Program-made: the position numbers and the translations under genes
Source of the DNA: Maribacter litoralis
GTDB taxonomy: Bacteria > Bacteroidota > Bacteroidia > Flavobacteriales > Flavobacteriaceae
Assembly (NCBI RefSeq): GCF_003075045.1
Contig: NZ_QCZD01000005.1
Coordinates: forward strand, 1-64,000
Direction of reading: 5' to 3'
DNA: 64,000 nucleotides
Notes under the pieces: model-generated
What the model was told of the DNA's origin: nothing
The model's database searches: none
Seen by the model: only the letters and a program-made list of their open reading frames with translations
In this document: positions 43,492 through 51,670 of the stretch, piece by piece
Position numbering within the stretch: position 1 is the stretch's first letter
How the letters are laid out: each line of letters begins with the position of its first letter

Positions 43492-44292
43492 CTAGTTTAA
43501 TTTGCGTTGTCGTTTTGCTTCAAAGATAAGTATTGCGGCAGATACCGAAACATTCATCGAATCTATTTCACCTTCCATGGGTATAATGATGTTCTGAGTG
43601 CTATTTTGTAGCCATTCATTACTCAGCCCAGAGTGTTCTGTACCAACGACTATGGCAGTAGGTTCTTTAAAACTTACTGTTGTATAATCTTTAGAAGCCG
43701 AGAGGGCAGCACAAAAAACCTGAATGCCTTCTTTTTTTAGATAGGAAATTATCTCGGTAGTGGTACCCATTTTTACATTTCTAGAGAACACACACCCTAC
43801 ACTTGATCGTATAATATTGGGATTGTAAAGATCTGTTTTTGGGTTGGCTATCAAAACCGCATCAAGATTTGCCGCATCTGCCGTTCTAAGTAATGCACCT
43901 ATGTTGCCTGGTTTTTCGGGAGCTTCGGCAATTAATATTAAAGGATTTTCAGTGTCGAACGCTAAAGATGATAATTGGTGGTCTTTACTTTTGGCTATAG
44001 CTATAATACCTTCGGTAGTATCTCGGTAAGCCAATTTTCTATATACGTCGACACTTACTGATATTAATTGATCAAAATTAAAAGATTGCAGAATTTGGGT
44101 GTTTTCAAGTATATCTTCACAGTATAATATCATATCTATATCATACAATGCGTTGCTTGCAATCTGCAATTCGCGCAATCCCTCTAAAATAAAAAGACCG
44201 GTTTTTTTGCGTTCTCTAGATTTTTCCTTTAAGAGTAAAACCTTTTTGATTAAAGGATTTTGAGCACTGCTAATATGTTTGGTTGACTGCAT
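43492..44292 (-). CDS. TrmH/SpoU-family rRNA 2'-O-methyltransferase
   Basis: A 266-residue RNA methyltransferase. An N-terminal substrate-binding domain (SAQNPLIKKVLLLKEKSRERKKTG, core at about 10-30) is followed by the SPOUT domain with motif 1 NIGALLRTADAAN, motif 2 IVVGTEHSGLS and motif 3 IPMEGEIDSMNVSVSAAI. It is similar to 23S rRNA guanosine-2'-O-methyltransferase enzymes, but the target base is not determinable. The start was set to ATG 44292 because the upstream TTG (44301) sits in the TATTTTTG promoter element. Confidence 0.9.
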   Translation of the reverse strand: MQSTKHISSAQNPLIKKVLLLKEKSRERKKTGLFILEGLRELQIASNALYDIDMILYCEDILENTQILQSFNFDQLISVSVDVYRKLAYRDTTEGIIAIAKSKDHQLSSLAFDTENPLILIAEAPEKPGNIGALLRTADAANLDAVLIANPKTDLYNPNIIRSSVGCVFSRNVKMGTTTEIISYLKKEGIQVFCAALSASKDYTTVSFKEPTAIVVGTEHSGLSNEWLQNSTQNIIIPMEGEIDSMNVSVSAAILIFEAKRQRKLN

Positions 44293-44298
44293 GTAGTA

Positions 44299-44306
44299 CA
44301 AAAATA
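44299..44306 (-). promoter_or_regulatory. Candidate -7 element of the TrmH gene
   Basis: Minus-strand TATTTTTG (TAnnTTTG), six bases before ATG 44292. It contains the TTG that would extend the reading frame upstream. Confidence 0.6.
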
Positions 44307-44374
44307 GTTCAATTTGGTAAGTCCGTCATATTTTCTCGACTAAGGATTTTTAAAACCATAAAAACTGAATAAAA

Positions 44375-45172
44375 ATGATGAACAAACTTTACCTTTTAGT
44401 CTTAACAATGGCCGTATTTTCATGTAAGCAGGCTCCTAAAAAAGAAATGCCTGCAGAACCCGTTGAAGAGGCAGTGGAAATGGTGAATGTAGATCGGTAC
44501 CCATCAGAATTAAACAAGGTATTTGAAGCTCATGGCGGATTAAATGCATGGAAAAGCTATAAAACCTTGAATTTTGAAATGCCAAAGGAAGGTTATAATG
44601 AAATTCAAACTATTGATCTTCATAAGCGATTTGATAAAATTTCTACACCTGATTATACTATAGGTTATGATGGTGGTGAGGTGTGGCTATTGGATAATAC
44701 AGGGAACTACGAAGGAAAACCTAAGTTTTACCATAACTTAATGTTTTACTTCTATGCTATGCCATTCGTATTGTCTGATGACGGAATAAAATATGAAGAA
44801 GCGGAGGCATTGGTCTATGACGGTGTTTCATACCCTGGTTATAAAATTTCTTACAATGACGGTGTTGGGGCATCATCCACAGATGAATATTTTATACATT
44901 ATGATGCAGATACACATCAAATGAAATGGTTAGGTTACACCATGACTTACTTTAGCGGAGAACCTTCTAACAAGGTAAGTTGGATCAATTATGCAGACTG
45001 GACCAAGGTTGAGGATGTCTTGCTGCCAAAAGCGATTACATGGCATAATGTTGAAGAAGGTGAAGTTAAAGAATCAGCTAAAACAGTGAATTTTGAAAAT
45101 GCTAATTTATCTACTGAAGCTAAACCTACAGGGTTTTATTCCGCAGCTGAGAATGCGGTAAGTGTGAAATAA
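44375..45172 (+). CDS. DUF6503-family lipoprotein
   Basis: A 265-residue lipoprotein with the lipobox AVFSCKQAP (Cys17), an acidic linker (PAEPVEEAVEMV) and a beta-rich domain (EAHGGLNAWKSYKTLNFEM at its start, cut here to HGGLNAWKSYKTL; then DYTIGYDGGEVWLLDN, YPGYKISYNDGVG). It matches DUF6503, an exported family of unknown function with a LolA/LppX-like look. It precedes the molybdenum cofactor cluster but has its own terminator, so a link is unlikely. A second ATG follows the first directly. Confidence 0.77.
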   Translation: MMNKLYLLVLTMAVFSCKQAPKKEMPAEPVEEAVEMVNVDRYPSELNKVFEAHGGLNAWKSYKTLNFEMPKEGYNEIQTIDLHKRFDKISTPDYTIGYDGGEVWLLDNTGNYEGKPKFYHNLMFYFYAMPFVLSDDGIKYEEAEALVYDGVSYPGYKISYNDGVGASSTDEYFIHYDADTHQMKWLGYTMTYFSGEPSNKVSWINYADWTKVEDVLLPKAITWHNVEEGEVKESAKTVNFENANLSTEAKPTGFYSAAENAVSVK

Positions 45173-45206
45173 ATCTTTTCTCAAAATCATATAATTTTTT
45201 TAAAAT

Positions 45207-45236
45207 AGGTGCCATTTTTATGGCACCTTATTTTTT
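45207..45236 (+). terminator. Terminator of the DUF6503 gene
   Basis: AGGTGCCAT (45207-45215) with ATGGCACCT (45220-45228) gives a 9-bp stem and TTTT loop, followed by a T run. Confidence 0.88.
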
Positions 45237-45272
45237 ATGCCTAACTTGGAATTTATCTAATTTTAGACGGTT

Positions 45273-45512
45273 ATGAATGTACTTTTTTTTGGTATTACCA
45301 AAGATATAGTGGGCAGTTCAGCAATTAATTTTAATGAGGAATTAAAACCAGCGAATGTTGGTTCGTTAAAGAAAAAATTGATTGACACTTACCCCGAATT
45401 TTCAAAGCTGAATTCATTGGCGGTTGCCGTAAATAGTGAGTATGCCGATGATACTTTAGCCTTGACAGGTAATGAGGAAATTGCGATTATACCACCTGTA
45501 AGCGGAGGCTAA
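45273..45512 (+). CDS. moaD: Molybdopterin synthase sulfur-carrier subunit MoaD
   Basis: A 79-residue ubiquitin-like protein ending in the required Gly-Gly (PPVSGG). Its C-terminal glycine is thiocarboxylated by the MoeB-type enzyme encoded downstream and gives sulfur to MoaE for making molybdopterin. The core motif NEEIAIIPPVSGG is typical. The last Gly codons plus stop (GGAGGCTAATG) overlap the moaE start by one base and contain a perfect GGAGG. Confidence 0.93.
   Translation: MNVLFFGITKDIVGSSAINFNEELKPANVGSLKKKLIDTYPEFSKLNSLAVAVNSEYADDTLALTGNEEIAIIPPVSGG
45504..45508 (+). promoter_or_regulatory. Shine-Dalgarno-like GGAGG inside moaD diglycine codons
   Basis: GGAGG (the C-terminal Gly-Gly codons GGA GGC) lies three bases before the moaE ATG. 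Strong SD sequences are rare in this phylum, so this is unusual; the spacing is short. Confidence 0.45.
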
Positions 45513-45928
45513 TGAAGAAAGTTATAGAAATAGTTGATACTATAGATACTGCAAAGGTTTATACGGAATTAAGTGATCCCAAAAGTGGAGGAATCTGTGT
45601 TTTTGTTGGTGCCGTTCGTGAGTTTACAAACAACGAAGAAGTAATTGCTTTAGAGTTTGAAACGTATAAAGAAATGGCCTTAAAGGAAATGGAAAAGATT
45701 GCTGACAGCGCGATTGAAAAATGGGCATTGAACAAGGTTGTAATGAGACATGCCGTTGGAGAGAAAGGTGTTGAAGAACCGGTTGTTGTAGTTGGGGCGT
45801 CTTCTGCACATAGGGATGCTTGTTTTGAAGCTTGTAGATATCTTATCGATACTTTAAAAGAAACCGTTCCTATTTGGAAAAAAGAGAAGTTCAAGAATAA
45901 AACGATATGGGTATCGGCGCATCCGTGA
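45512..45928 (+). CDS. moaE: Molybdopterin synthase catalytic subunit MoaE
   Basis: A 138-residue subunit that forms the dithiolene of molybdopterin with MoaD. Family motifs: GGICVFVGAVREFTNNEEV, LEFETYKEMALKEM and GASSAHRDACFEACRYLIDTLKETVPIWKKE, which carry the active-site Arg and Lys residues. It is coupled to moaD by a TAATG overlap. A 135-base repeat-like gap separates it from moaA. Confidence 0.94.
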   Translation: MKKVIEIVDTIDTAKVYTELSDPKSGGICVFVGAVREFTNNEEVIALEFETYKEMALKEMEKIADSAIEKWALNKVVMRHAVGEKGVEEPVVVVGASSAHRDACFEACRYLIDTLKETVPIWKKEKFKNKTIWVSAHP

Positions 45929-46063
45929 TTTTTGGAAAACAGAAGTTAGAGGAGAGAAAATAGAAAAGAGGAGCTGGAGAATAGAATAAAGATAATAGAG
46001 GAAATTGAGTTTGTATTTGAACCTGAACTTGATTTTTGAGTTTGAACTTGTATTTTTAAAAGT
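45929..46063 (+). repeat. Low-complexity degenerate repeat between moaE and moaA
   Basis: The first half is purine-rich (AGAGGAGAGAAAATAGAAAAG). The second contains degenerate copies of TTGAACTTG / GAGTTTG (TTTGAACCTGAACTTG, then GAGTTTGAACTTGTATTTTT). There is no open reading frame with a family match. Such strings occur between genes in flavobacteria. Its role is unknown; it could be a spacer insertion that split the cluster. Confidence 0.6.
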
Positions 46064-47047
46064 ATGTTAGTAGACAACCATAATAGAGCAATTAATTACC
46101 TAAGATTGGCGGTGACAGATCGTTGCAACCTGCGTTGCAATTATTGTATGCCAGAGGAGGGAATTAACTTTGCGAAAAACGACAAGTTGTTTACTATAGA
46201 CGAGCTGGTCAAACTAAGCGAAATTGTTGTTTCTCAAGGCATAGATAAAATACGTATTACAGGTGGTGAGCCTTTTGTACGTAAAGATTTAATGGTTTTG
46301 TTGCGTAGCTTATCAAAATTAGAAGGTTTACATGATATTTCTGTTACTACGAACGCAACATTAATTGGTCCGTATATTGATGAATTAAAGGAATTGGGCA
46401 TTAAGAATATTAATGTAAGTATGGATGCCATAAATCGTGAGACCTTCGAGCGTATAACCCGTCGTGATCAATATGATGTGGTGTATAATAATATGATTCG
46501 CTTAATTACCGAAGGGTTTAATGTGCGTATTAATTTCATAGTCTTAGATGGTCAGAACACTGTTGATATTCTACCCATGTTAGAATTGACCAAGCATTAC
46601 AATGTTTCGGTTCGCTTTTTAGAAGAAATGCCTTTTAACGGAGGGTCTAAAGAGTTTCAAACTATTAAATGGGATTTTAAAGCGATTCTGGAACAAATTA
46701 GAAATGCCCATCCTGAGTACTATAAATTAGAATCTCCAAAGACATCAACGTCCATAAATTATAAGATTCCTGGTTATAAAGGGACTTTTGGGGTAATACC
46801 TTCTTTTAGTAGAACTTTTTGTGGCAGTTGCAATCGTCTGCGAATTTCTGCAACCGGTGATGTTATCACTTGTTTATATGCTAAAGCAAGTGCGAATTTA
46901 AGGGACATAATGAGAGCCGATGATGTGGAAGAAAATATCAAAAAAGAAATTTTAAAGGCTGTCGGCAGTCGTGCTAAAACCGGTTTTGAGGCACAAGAAA
47001 AATATAAAGACGTATTTAGTAATTCAATGACTTCAATAGGAGGGTAA
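46064..47047 (+). CDS. moaA: GTP 3',8-cyclase MoaA (radical SAM)
   Basis: A 327-residue radical SAM enzyme for the first step of molybdenum cofactor synthesis. The N-terminal cluster motif is C21-x3-C25-x2-C28 (RCNLRCNYC), the SAM motif is TGGEPFVRKD, and a C-terminal 4Fe-4S site is in FCGSCNRLR plus VITCLYA. The essential C-terminal Gly-Gly is present (MTSIGG). It overlaps moaC by one base (TAATG), again with GGAGG over the Gly-Gly codons. Confidence 0.96.
   Translation: MLVDNHNRAINYLRLAVTDRCNLRCNYCMPEEGINFAKNDKLFTIDELVKLSEIVVSQGIDKIRITGGEPFVRKDLMVLLRSLSKLEGLHDISVTTNATLIGPYIDELKELGIKNINVSMDAINRETFERITRRDQYDVVYNNMIRLITEGFNVRINFIVLDGQNTVDILPMLELTKHYNVSVRFLEEMPFNGGSKEFQTIKWDFKAILEQIRNAHPEYYKLESPKTSTSINYKIPGYKGTFGVIPSFSRTFCGSCNRLRISATGDVITCLYAKASANLRDIMRADDVEENIKKEILKAVGSRAKTGFEAQEKYKDVFSNSMTSIGG
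47039..47043 (+). promoter_or_regulatory. Shine-Dalgarno-like GGAGG inside moaA diglycine codons
   Basis: GGAGG in the final Gly-Gly codons of moaA, three bases before the moaC ATG (TAATG overlap). Same arrangement as at the moaD-moaE junction. Confidence 0.45.
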
Positions 47048-47520
47048 TGCAAAAAAAATTATCGCACATAGATGAATCCGGGAATGCTACAATGGTCGAT
47101 GTTTCCCAAAAATTAGCTTCGGTACGTACCGCAATTGCAAGCGGACTAATAAAATTTCCGACAGCAGTTTTTAAATCATTATCCGATCAAGATTTTGTGG
47201 GCAAAAAGGGGAGTATTGTACAAACAGCGGTTATTGCCGGTATACAAGGTGTAAAGAAAACATCAGAATTAATTCCTTTGTGCCATCAAATTAATTTGTC
47301 CAAAATTAATGTGGAAATAGAACCTGTAACGGATGCATTTCAAATTACATGTACCGTAAAATGTACGGAGAAAACTGGTGTTGAAATGGAAGCTTTAACG
47401 GGAGTGTCCATTGCTGCGTTGACTATTTACGATATGTGTAAGGCACTTTCACAAGATATTGTAATAAGTGCAATTCAATTAGAACAAAAAACGGGAGGGA
47501 AGAATGATTTCCAAAGATAA
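47047..47520 (+). CDS. moaC: Cyclic pyranopterin monophosphate synthase MoaC
   Basis: A 157-residue enzyme turning the MoaA product into cyclic pyranopterin monophosphate. Motifs: LIPLCHQINLSKINVEIE, TGVEMEALTGVSIAALTIYDMCKA with the catalytic pair at the end. There is no MoaB/MogA fusion at the C-terminus, unlike MoaCB fusions of some Bacteroidota. It overlaps the mobA-like gene by 17 bases, and the overlap holds GGAGG at the right distance before its ATG. Confidence 0.95.
   Translation: MQKKLSHIDESGNATMVDVSQKLASVRTAIASGLIKFPTAVFKSLSDQDFVGKKGSIVQTAVIAGIQGVKKTSELIPLCHQINLSKINVEIEPVTDAFQITCTVKCTEKTGVEMEALTGVSIAALTIYDMCKALSQDIVISAIQLEQKTGGKNDFQR
47494..47498 (+). promoter_or_regulatory. Shine-Dalgarno-like GGAGG before the mobA-like gene
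   Basis: GGAGG inside moaC codons, five bases before ATG 47504. The third such site in the same gene cluster. Confidence 0.45.
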
Positions 47521-48097
47521 ATTATATGGTTTAGTGCTTTCCGGTGGAAAAAGTACTAGAATGGGTGAGGATAAAGGATTGATAAAATATCACGACCTTC
47601 CACAGCGTGAACATTTATATCATTTGCTGAATGAGGTTTGTGACGATGCGTTTCTAAGTATTCGCAAAGATCAAGAGAATGAAATATCAAATTCATTTAA
47701 TACGATTGTTGATAATAATGAATTTCGCGGTCCGTATAATGGGTTGCTTTCTGCACACAAAGCATACCCGAATGTAGCGTGGTTGGTATTAGCTTGCGAT
47801 TTGCCATTGATAGATAAAAAGGCTTTAAAAGAACTAATTGCTGCCAGAAACCCAGAGAAATTGGCAAGCGCCTTTGCAAATGAAGAAGACCCTTTACCAG
47901 AGCCTCTTTGTGCAATTTGGGAACCAGAAGCATTAAAACAATCTGTAGCATACTTGGAAGCCGGAAACGGTTCTTGCCCAAGAAAATTCTTGATAAACGC
48001 AGAAGTTCATTTGGTGTTCCCTCAGCAGAAAGAGGTATTGTTAAATGCAAACTCTAAAGTGGAATACGAAGAAGCATTGCAAAAAATTGCATCATGA
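47504..48097 (+). CDS. mobA: MobA-like molybdenum cofactor nucleotidyltransferase
   Basis: A 197-residue NTP-transferase-fold protein with the nucleotide loop GLVLSGGKSTRMGEDKGLI and the metal-binding LACDLPLIDKKAL motif. MobA attaches GMP to the cofactor; a CTP-using MocA relation cannot be excluded by sequence alone, but position supports MobA. It overlaps moaC by 17 bases and moeB by four (ATGA). Confidence 0.88.
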   Translation: MISKDKLYGLVLSGGKSTRMGEDKGLIKYHDLPQREHLYHLLNEVCDDAFLSIRKDQENEISNSFNTIVDNNEFRGPYNGLLSAHKAYPNVAWLVLACDLPLIDKKALKELIAARNPEKLASAFANEEDPLPEPLCAIWEPEALKQSVAYLEAGNGSCPRKFLINAEVHLVFPQQKEVLLNANSKVEYEEALQKIAS

Positions 48098-49167
48098 ACC
48101 AAGATCGTTACCAAAGACAAATTACCTTAACGGAATTTGGAATTGAAGGGCAGCAGAAGCTAAATAAAGCCAAGGTTTTGGTGGTTGGTGCTGGCGGACT
48201 AGGAATTCCTGTATTAACGTATTTAAACGCTATGGGTGTTGGTACCCTTGGTATTGTTGATGCTGATGTAGTTTCGTTATCTAATCTTCATCGTCAAGTT
48301 TTATTTACTGAGACTATGGTAGGCACTCCCAAAGTTGAGGCGATAAAGAAACAGTTGTCAGCTCAGAATTCTACAACCAATATTGAGATTTACAAGTCTT
48401 ATTTAACAACCGCCAACGCACTTGATATTATTAAAGATTATGATATAGTTGTAGATGCTACAGATAATTTTCCGACTAGGTATTTGATTAATGATGCTTG
48501 TGTAATAGCTGACAAGCCATTTGTGTATGGGGCGCTACATGCTTTTGAAGGTCAAGTAAGTGTTTTTAATTACAAAGGCGGACCAACATACCGTTGTCTG
48601 TTCCCAACTATGCCGACGGCAGATGCAGTACCTAATTGTAATGAAAATGGTGTGCTAGGTATTTTGCCAGGTATCATAGGTAACCTTCAAGCTTTAGAAG
48701 TGGTAAAGGTTATTGCTGGAATAGGAGAGGTGTTATCAGGAGTCTTATTACTTTTTGATACGCTTAGCCAGCGTATGCAACGAATGAAATTTAAATTACA
48801 GGCTGGTAATAATGAGATTAAATCACTTGCTACTAGTTATGAGTTTGATTGTGAACTTCCGCTAAAATCAATTGAGTCCGGTGAACTTCAAAAATTACTT
48901 TCAAGTAACTCTATTGAACTTATAGATGTACGAACGGATAAAGAGTTTCAAAGGCAACATTTAAAAGAAGCCAAGCATATACCATTGGGCTCATTAACTG
49001 ATAGGGTCGCTGAGGTTAATTTAGAGGAAACGGTGTATGTCATTTGCCAAACTGGTGTGCGAAGTAAAAAGGCGATTGTCAAGTTGCAAGAATTACACCC
49101 AGGTAAAGATTTTGTAAATGTTGTTGGAGGTATGAACCAGATGAAAAATTATGTTGATACCTATTGA
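48094..49167 (+). CDS. moeB: MoeB/ThiF-type adenylyltransferase fused to a rhodanese domain
   Basis: A 357-residue protein. The MoeB half (about 1-245) has the ATP loop VVGAGGLGIP, NLHRQVLF, DATDNFPTRYLIND and the catalytic region NCNENGVLGILPG. The rhodanese half (about 255-355) has LIDVRTDKEFQ and the active-site loop CQTGVRSKKA. It activates the MoaD Gly-Gly with ATP and sulfur. The zinc-binding CxxC pairs of MoeB are mostly lost (PTYRCLF, and no CxxC further on), so it probably folds without zinc. Overlaps TauE/SafE by 17 bases. Confidence 0.92.
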   Translation: MNQDRYQRQITLTEFGIEGQQKLNKAKVLVVGAGGLGIPVLTYLNAMGVGTLGIVDADVVSLSNLHRQVLFTETMVGTPKVEAIKKQLSAQNSTTNIEIYKSYLTTANALDIIKDYDIVVDATDNFPTRYLINDACVIADKPFVYGALHAFEGQVSVFNYKGGPTYRCLFPTMPTADAVPNCNENGVLGILPGIIGNLQALEVVKVIAGIGEVLSGVLLLFDTLSQRMQRMKFKLQAGNNEIKSLATSYEFDCELPLKSIESGELQKLLSSNSIELIDVRTDKEFQRQHLKEAKHIPLGSLTDRVAEVNLEETVYVICQTGVRSKKAIVKLQELHPGKDFVNVVGGMNQMKNYVDTY

Positions 49168-49927
49168 GCAACTAATGCTTTTATGTGTTGGGTTCTTTAT
49201 TATAGCCACCTTGTATTCTTCGGTCGGTTTTGGTGGTGGTTCTAGCTATTTGGCACTGTTAACCCTTTTTTTGACCAGTTTTTTTGCAATAAGGTCTATT
49301 GCCTTAGTATGTAATTTGGTAGTTGTATCGGGTAGTACTTACTTATATTTTAAAAATGGTCACGCCAAGTTAAAAGACTTTCTACCATTTGTTTTGGCTA
49401 GTATTCCCTTAGCATATTTAGGAGCCACCTTTCGACTAAAAGAAAGCGTGTTTTTTATAATTCTTGGATGTTCGCTTATTCTTTCAGCCTTGTTTTTGGC
49501 CATGCAAACATTTGAGATGAACACTGCAAAGAAAGAAGTAAAAGACTACCCTAATTATATGAGTTATATTTTGGGAGCCGTAATTGGGTTCTTATCCGGA
49601 TTAGTAGGTATTGGAGGAGGTATTTTTTTAGCACCTATTCTAAACCATTTAAGATGGAACAAAGCAATTAAAATTGCAGCCTTAGCCAGTTTCTTCATAT
49701 TGGTTAATTCTGTTTCAGGTCTATTCGGTTTGCTTACTAGTAATTCTCTTTCCTTACCATGGAAAGAAACTATGTGCTTGGTTTTCGCCGTTTTGCTTGG
49801 TGGTCAATTAGGTATTAGAATCAGTCTAAAAAGGTTATCTGCATATGGAATTAAAAGAGTTACTGCACTGCTTGTTTTCGTAGTAGGTATAAGAGTGTTA
49901 TTGGTTAATGGATTGGGCTGGTTTTAG
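49151..49927 (+). CDS. TauE/SafE-family sulfite or organosulfur exporter
   Basis: A 258-residue inner-membrane protein of the TauE/SafE family, with two homologous halves each starting with a Gly-rich motif: SSVGFGGGSSYLALL and GLVGIGGGIFLAPILNHLRW. Such proteins export sulfite, sulfoacetate or sulfonates. It begins inside the moeB gene and is followed by moeA, so it is part of the molybdenum cofactor unit. The reason could be export of sulfite or sulfur by-products, or a sulfite-oxidising molybdoenzyme elsewhere; both are inference. Confidence 0.88.
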   Translation: MLIPIEQLMLLCVGFFIIATLYSSVGFGGGSSYLALLTLFLTSFFAIRSIALVCNLVVVSGSTYLYFKNGHAKLKDFLPFVLASIPLAYLGATFRLKESVFFIILGCSLILSALFLAMQTFEMNTAKKEVKDYPNYMSYILGAVIGFLSGLVGIGGGIFLAPILNHLRWNKAIKIAALASFFILVNSVSGLFGLLTSNSLSLPWKETMCLVFAVLLGGQLGIRISLKRLSAYGIKRVTALLVFVVGIRVLLVNGLGWF

Positions 49928-49976
49928 TCTTGCCTTATACTCAAGAGAATCCATTTAAAAAAATTACCTTTAATCT

Positions 49977-51167
49977 ATGATTACATTTAAGGAAGCCTAT
50001 CAGAAAGTTTTAAAGCATCGCTTAAATTTTGGAGAAGAAGAGGTTCAACTTATGGACAGCTTAAATAGAATTTTAGCTGAAGATATTCTTGCCGATCGTG
50101 ATTTTCCTCCTTTTGATCGTGCAACTAAAGATGGTATTGCAATTCAATTTTCAAGTTTGTTGGAAACTGAACATGCATTCATTATAGAAGGTGAAGCTGC
50201 AGCTGGTGTAACACAACAGTCGTTAATTGATACTGGCAATTGTTTAGAGGTTATGACGGGTGCGGTAGTTCCTCAAAATTGTGATACTGTGGTAATGTAC
50301 GAACATATTACAATAGCAGATAATAAGGTCACCATTAATGAGAAAGTAACAAAAGGTCAAAATATACACTATAAGGGAAGTGATGAAAAAACTGGAGCGG
50401 TTATTCTTTCAAAAGGAATAAAAATAACTCCGGCTGAGATAGGGGTTTTGGCCTCCGTGGGCAAATCTGTAGTCAACGTGAAAGTAAACCCAAAGATTTG
50501 TACCATAGCTACGGGAAATGAATTGGTTGAGGTTGACCAGTTGCCAGAACCACATCAGATTAGAAAATCAAATATGTTGACCATTGAAGCGGCATTATTG
50601 AACAGTACGATAACTTCCTGCTCATTACATCTTTTAGACGATAAAGAAATTATTAGGACAAAACTGGAGAAAGCTTTAGTTGAAAATGATGTTCTATTAT
50701 TGAGTGGTGGGGTATCTAAGGGTAAGTTCGATTTTATTCCAGATGTTATGGAATCCCTTGGTGTTGAAAAGGTGTTTCATAGAGTAGCACAAAGACCTGG
50801 TAAACCCTTTTGGTTTGGCGTTCATGCAAAATTGAATACCGTTATTTTTTCATTTCCTGGTAATCCTGTGTCCACATTTGCCAATTATCATCTTTACTTT
50901 TTACCATGGTTGCATACCTCATGGGGCATTCAATTAGATAATTTGTATATTAAGCTAAGTGTGCCCATGCGAATAATGCCACCTTTGACCAGGTTTGTTC
51001 ATGTAAAAACGGAGTTTAAAGAAGGCGCTGTTTGGGGAACACCGGTGGTTGAAAATGGATCGGGCGATTTAACCAGTTTGGCTAAAGCCGACGGCTTTAT
51101 TTGTTTGGAGCCGAAAGAGAAGGCTTATGAAGTAGGAGAGGTGGTACGTTTTATAAAAACCAGGTAG
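49977..51167 (+). CDS. moeA: Molybdopterin molybdotransferase MoeA
   Basis: A 396-residue enzyme inserting molybdate into adenylylated molybdopterin. Motifs: the N-terminal DFPPFDRATKDGIA, EVMTGAVVPQNCDTVVMYEH, TGNELVEV, LLSGGVSKGKFDFIPD and FPGNPVSTFANYHLYF in the MogA-like domain. The length is normal. It is 49 bases after the TauE gene. There is no separate mogA in the window, so the adenylylation step must come from elsewhere. Confidence 0.95.
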   Translation: MITFKEAYQKVLKHRLNFGEEEVQLMDSLNRILAEDILADRDFPPFDRATKDGIAIQFSSLLETEHAFIIEGEAAAGVTQQSLIDTGNCLEVMTGAVVPQNCDTVVMYEHITIADNKVTINEKVTKGQNIHYKGSDEKTGAVILSKGIKITPAEIGVLASVGKSVVNVKVNPKICTIATGNELVEVDQLPEPHQIRKSNMLTIEAALLNSTITSCSLHLLDDKEIIRTKLEKALVENDVLLLSGGVSKGKFDFIPDVMESLGVEKVFHRVAQRPGKPFWFGVHAKLNTVIFSFPGNPVSTFANYHLYFLPWLHTSWGIQLDNLYIKLSVPMRIMPPLTRFVHVKTEFKEGAVWGTPVVENGSGDLTSLAKADGFICLEPKEKAYEVGEVVRFIKTR

Positions 51168-51188
51168 TAACCAATTAAATCTTTTGAT

Positions 51189-51596
51189 ATGAATCCAGTA
51201 TTAAAAAACATTTTGGCTGTCGTAGCCGGAGTTATTGTTGGTAGTATGGTGAATATGGGAATTGTTATGATCAGCGGTTCTATTATTCCGCCACCGGAAG
51301 GTGGAGATATTACTACTATGGAAGGTTTAAAATCAACCATTCATTTATTTAAGCCCAAGCATTTTATTTTTCCTTTTTTGGCTCATGCCTTAGGTACCTT
51401 GGTGGGTGCATTTATAGCTGCTAAAATAGCGGCAACTAGAAAAATGCTTATGGCTTTGTTGATAGGATTATTTTTTCTAATTGGAGGCACGGTTAATATT
51501 GCCATGCTTGGTGGGCCAATGTGGTTCACTGCTTTAGATATTATAGTAGCTTATTTGCCGATGGCATATTTAGGGTATTTGCTCGCCAAGAAATAG
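51189..51596 (+). CDS. Small four-helix membrane protein
   Basis: A 135-residue protein with four hydrophobic segments (starting KNILAVVAGVIVGSMVNMGIVMI, core about 7-29) and a conserved-looking periplasmic loop IPPPEGGDITTMEGLKS. It resembles a Bacteroidota hypothetical-membrane family with no assigned function. It is 21 bases after moeA and ends at a strong terminator, so it is probably the last gene of the molybdenum cofactor transcript, though a role there is unproven. Confidence 0.72.
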   Translation: MNPVLKNILAVVAGVIVGSMVNMGIVMISGSIIPPPEGGDITTMEGLKSTIHLFKPKHFIFPFLAHALGTLVGAFIAAKIAATRKMLMALLIGLFFLIGGTVNIAMLGGPMWFTALDIIVAYLPMAYLGYLLAKK

Positions 51597-51613
51597 CATT
51601 TTTTTTGTAAAAT

Positions 51614-51649
51614 AAAAGAGGCTGTCTTTCTGTAAGACAGCCTCTTTTT
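51614..51649. terminator. Bidirectional terminator after the molybdenum cofactor cluster
   Basis: AAAAGAGGCTGTCTT and AAGACAGCCTCTTTTT form a 15-bp stem with a TCTGT-type loop. It lies between two convergent genes with T runs on both strands. Confidence 0.93.
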
Positions 51650-51670
51650 AATTGCCACAAATTATATGTG

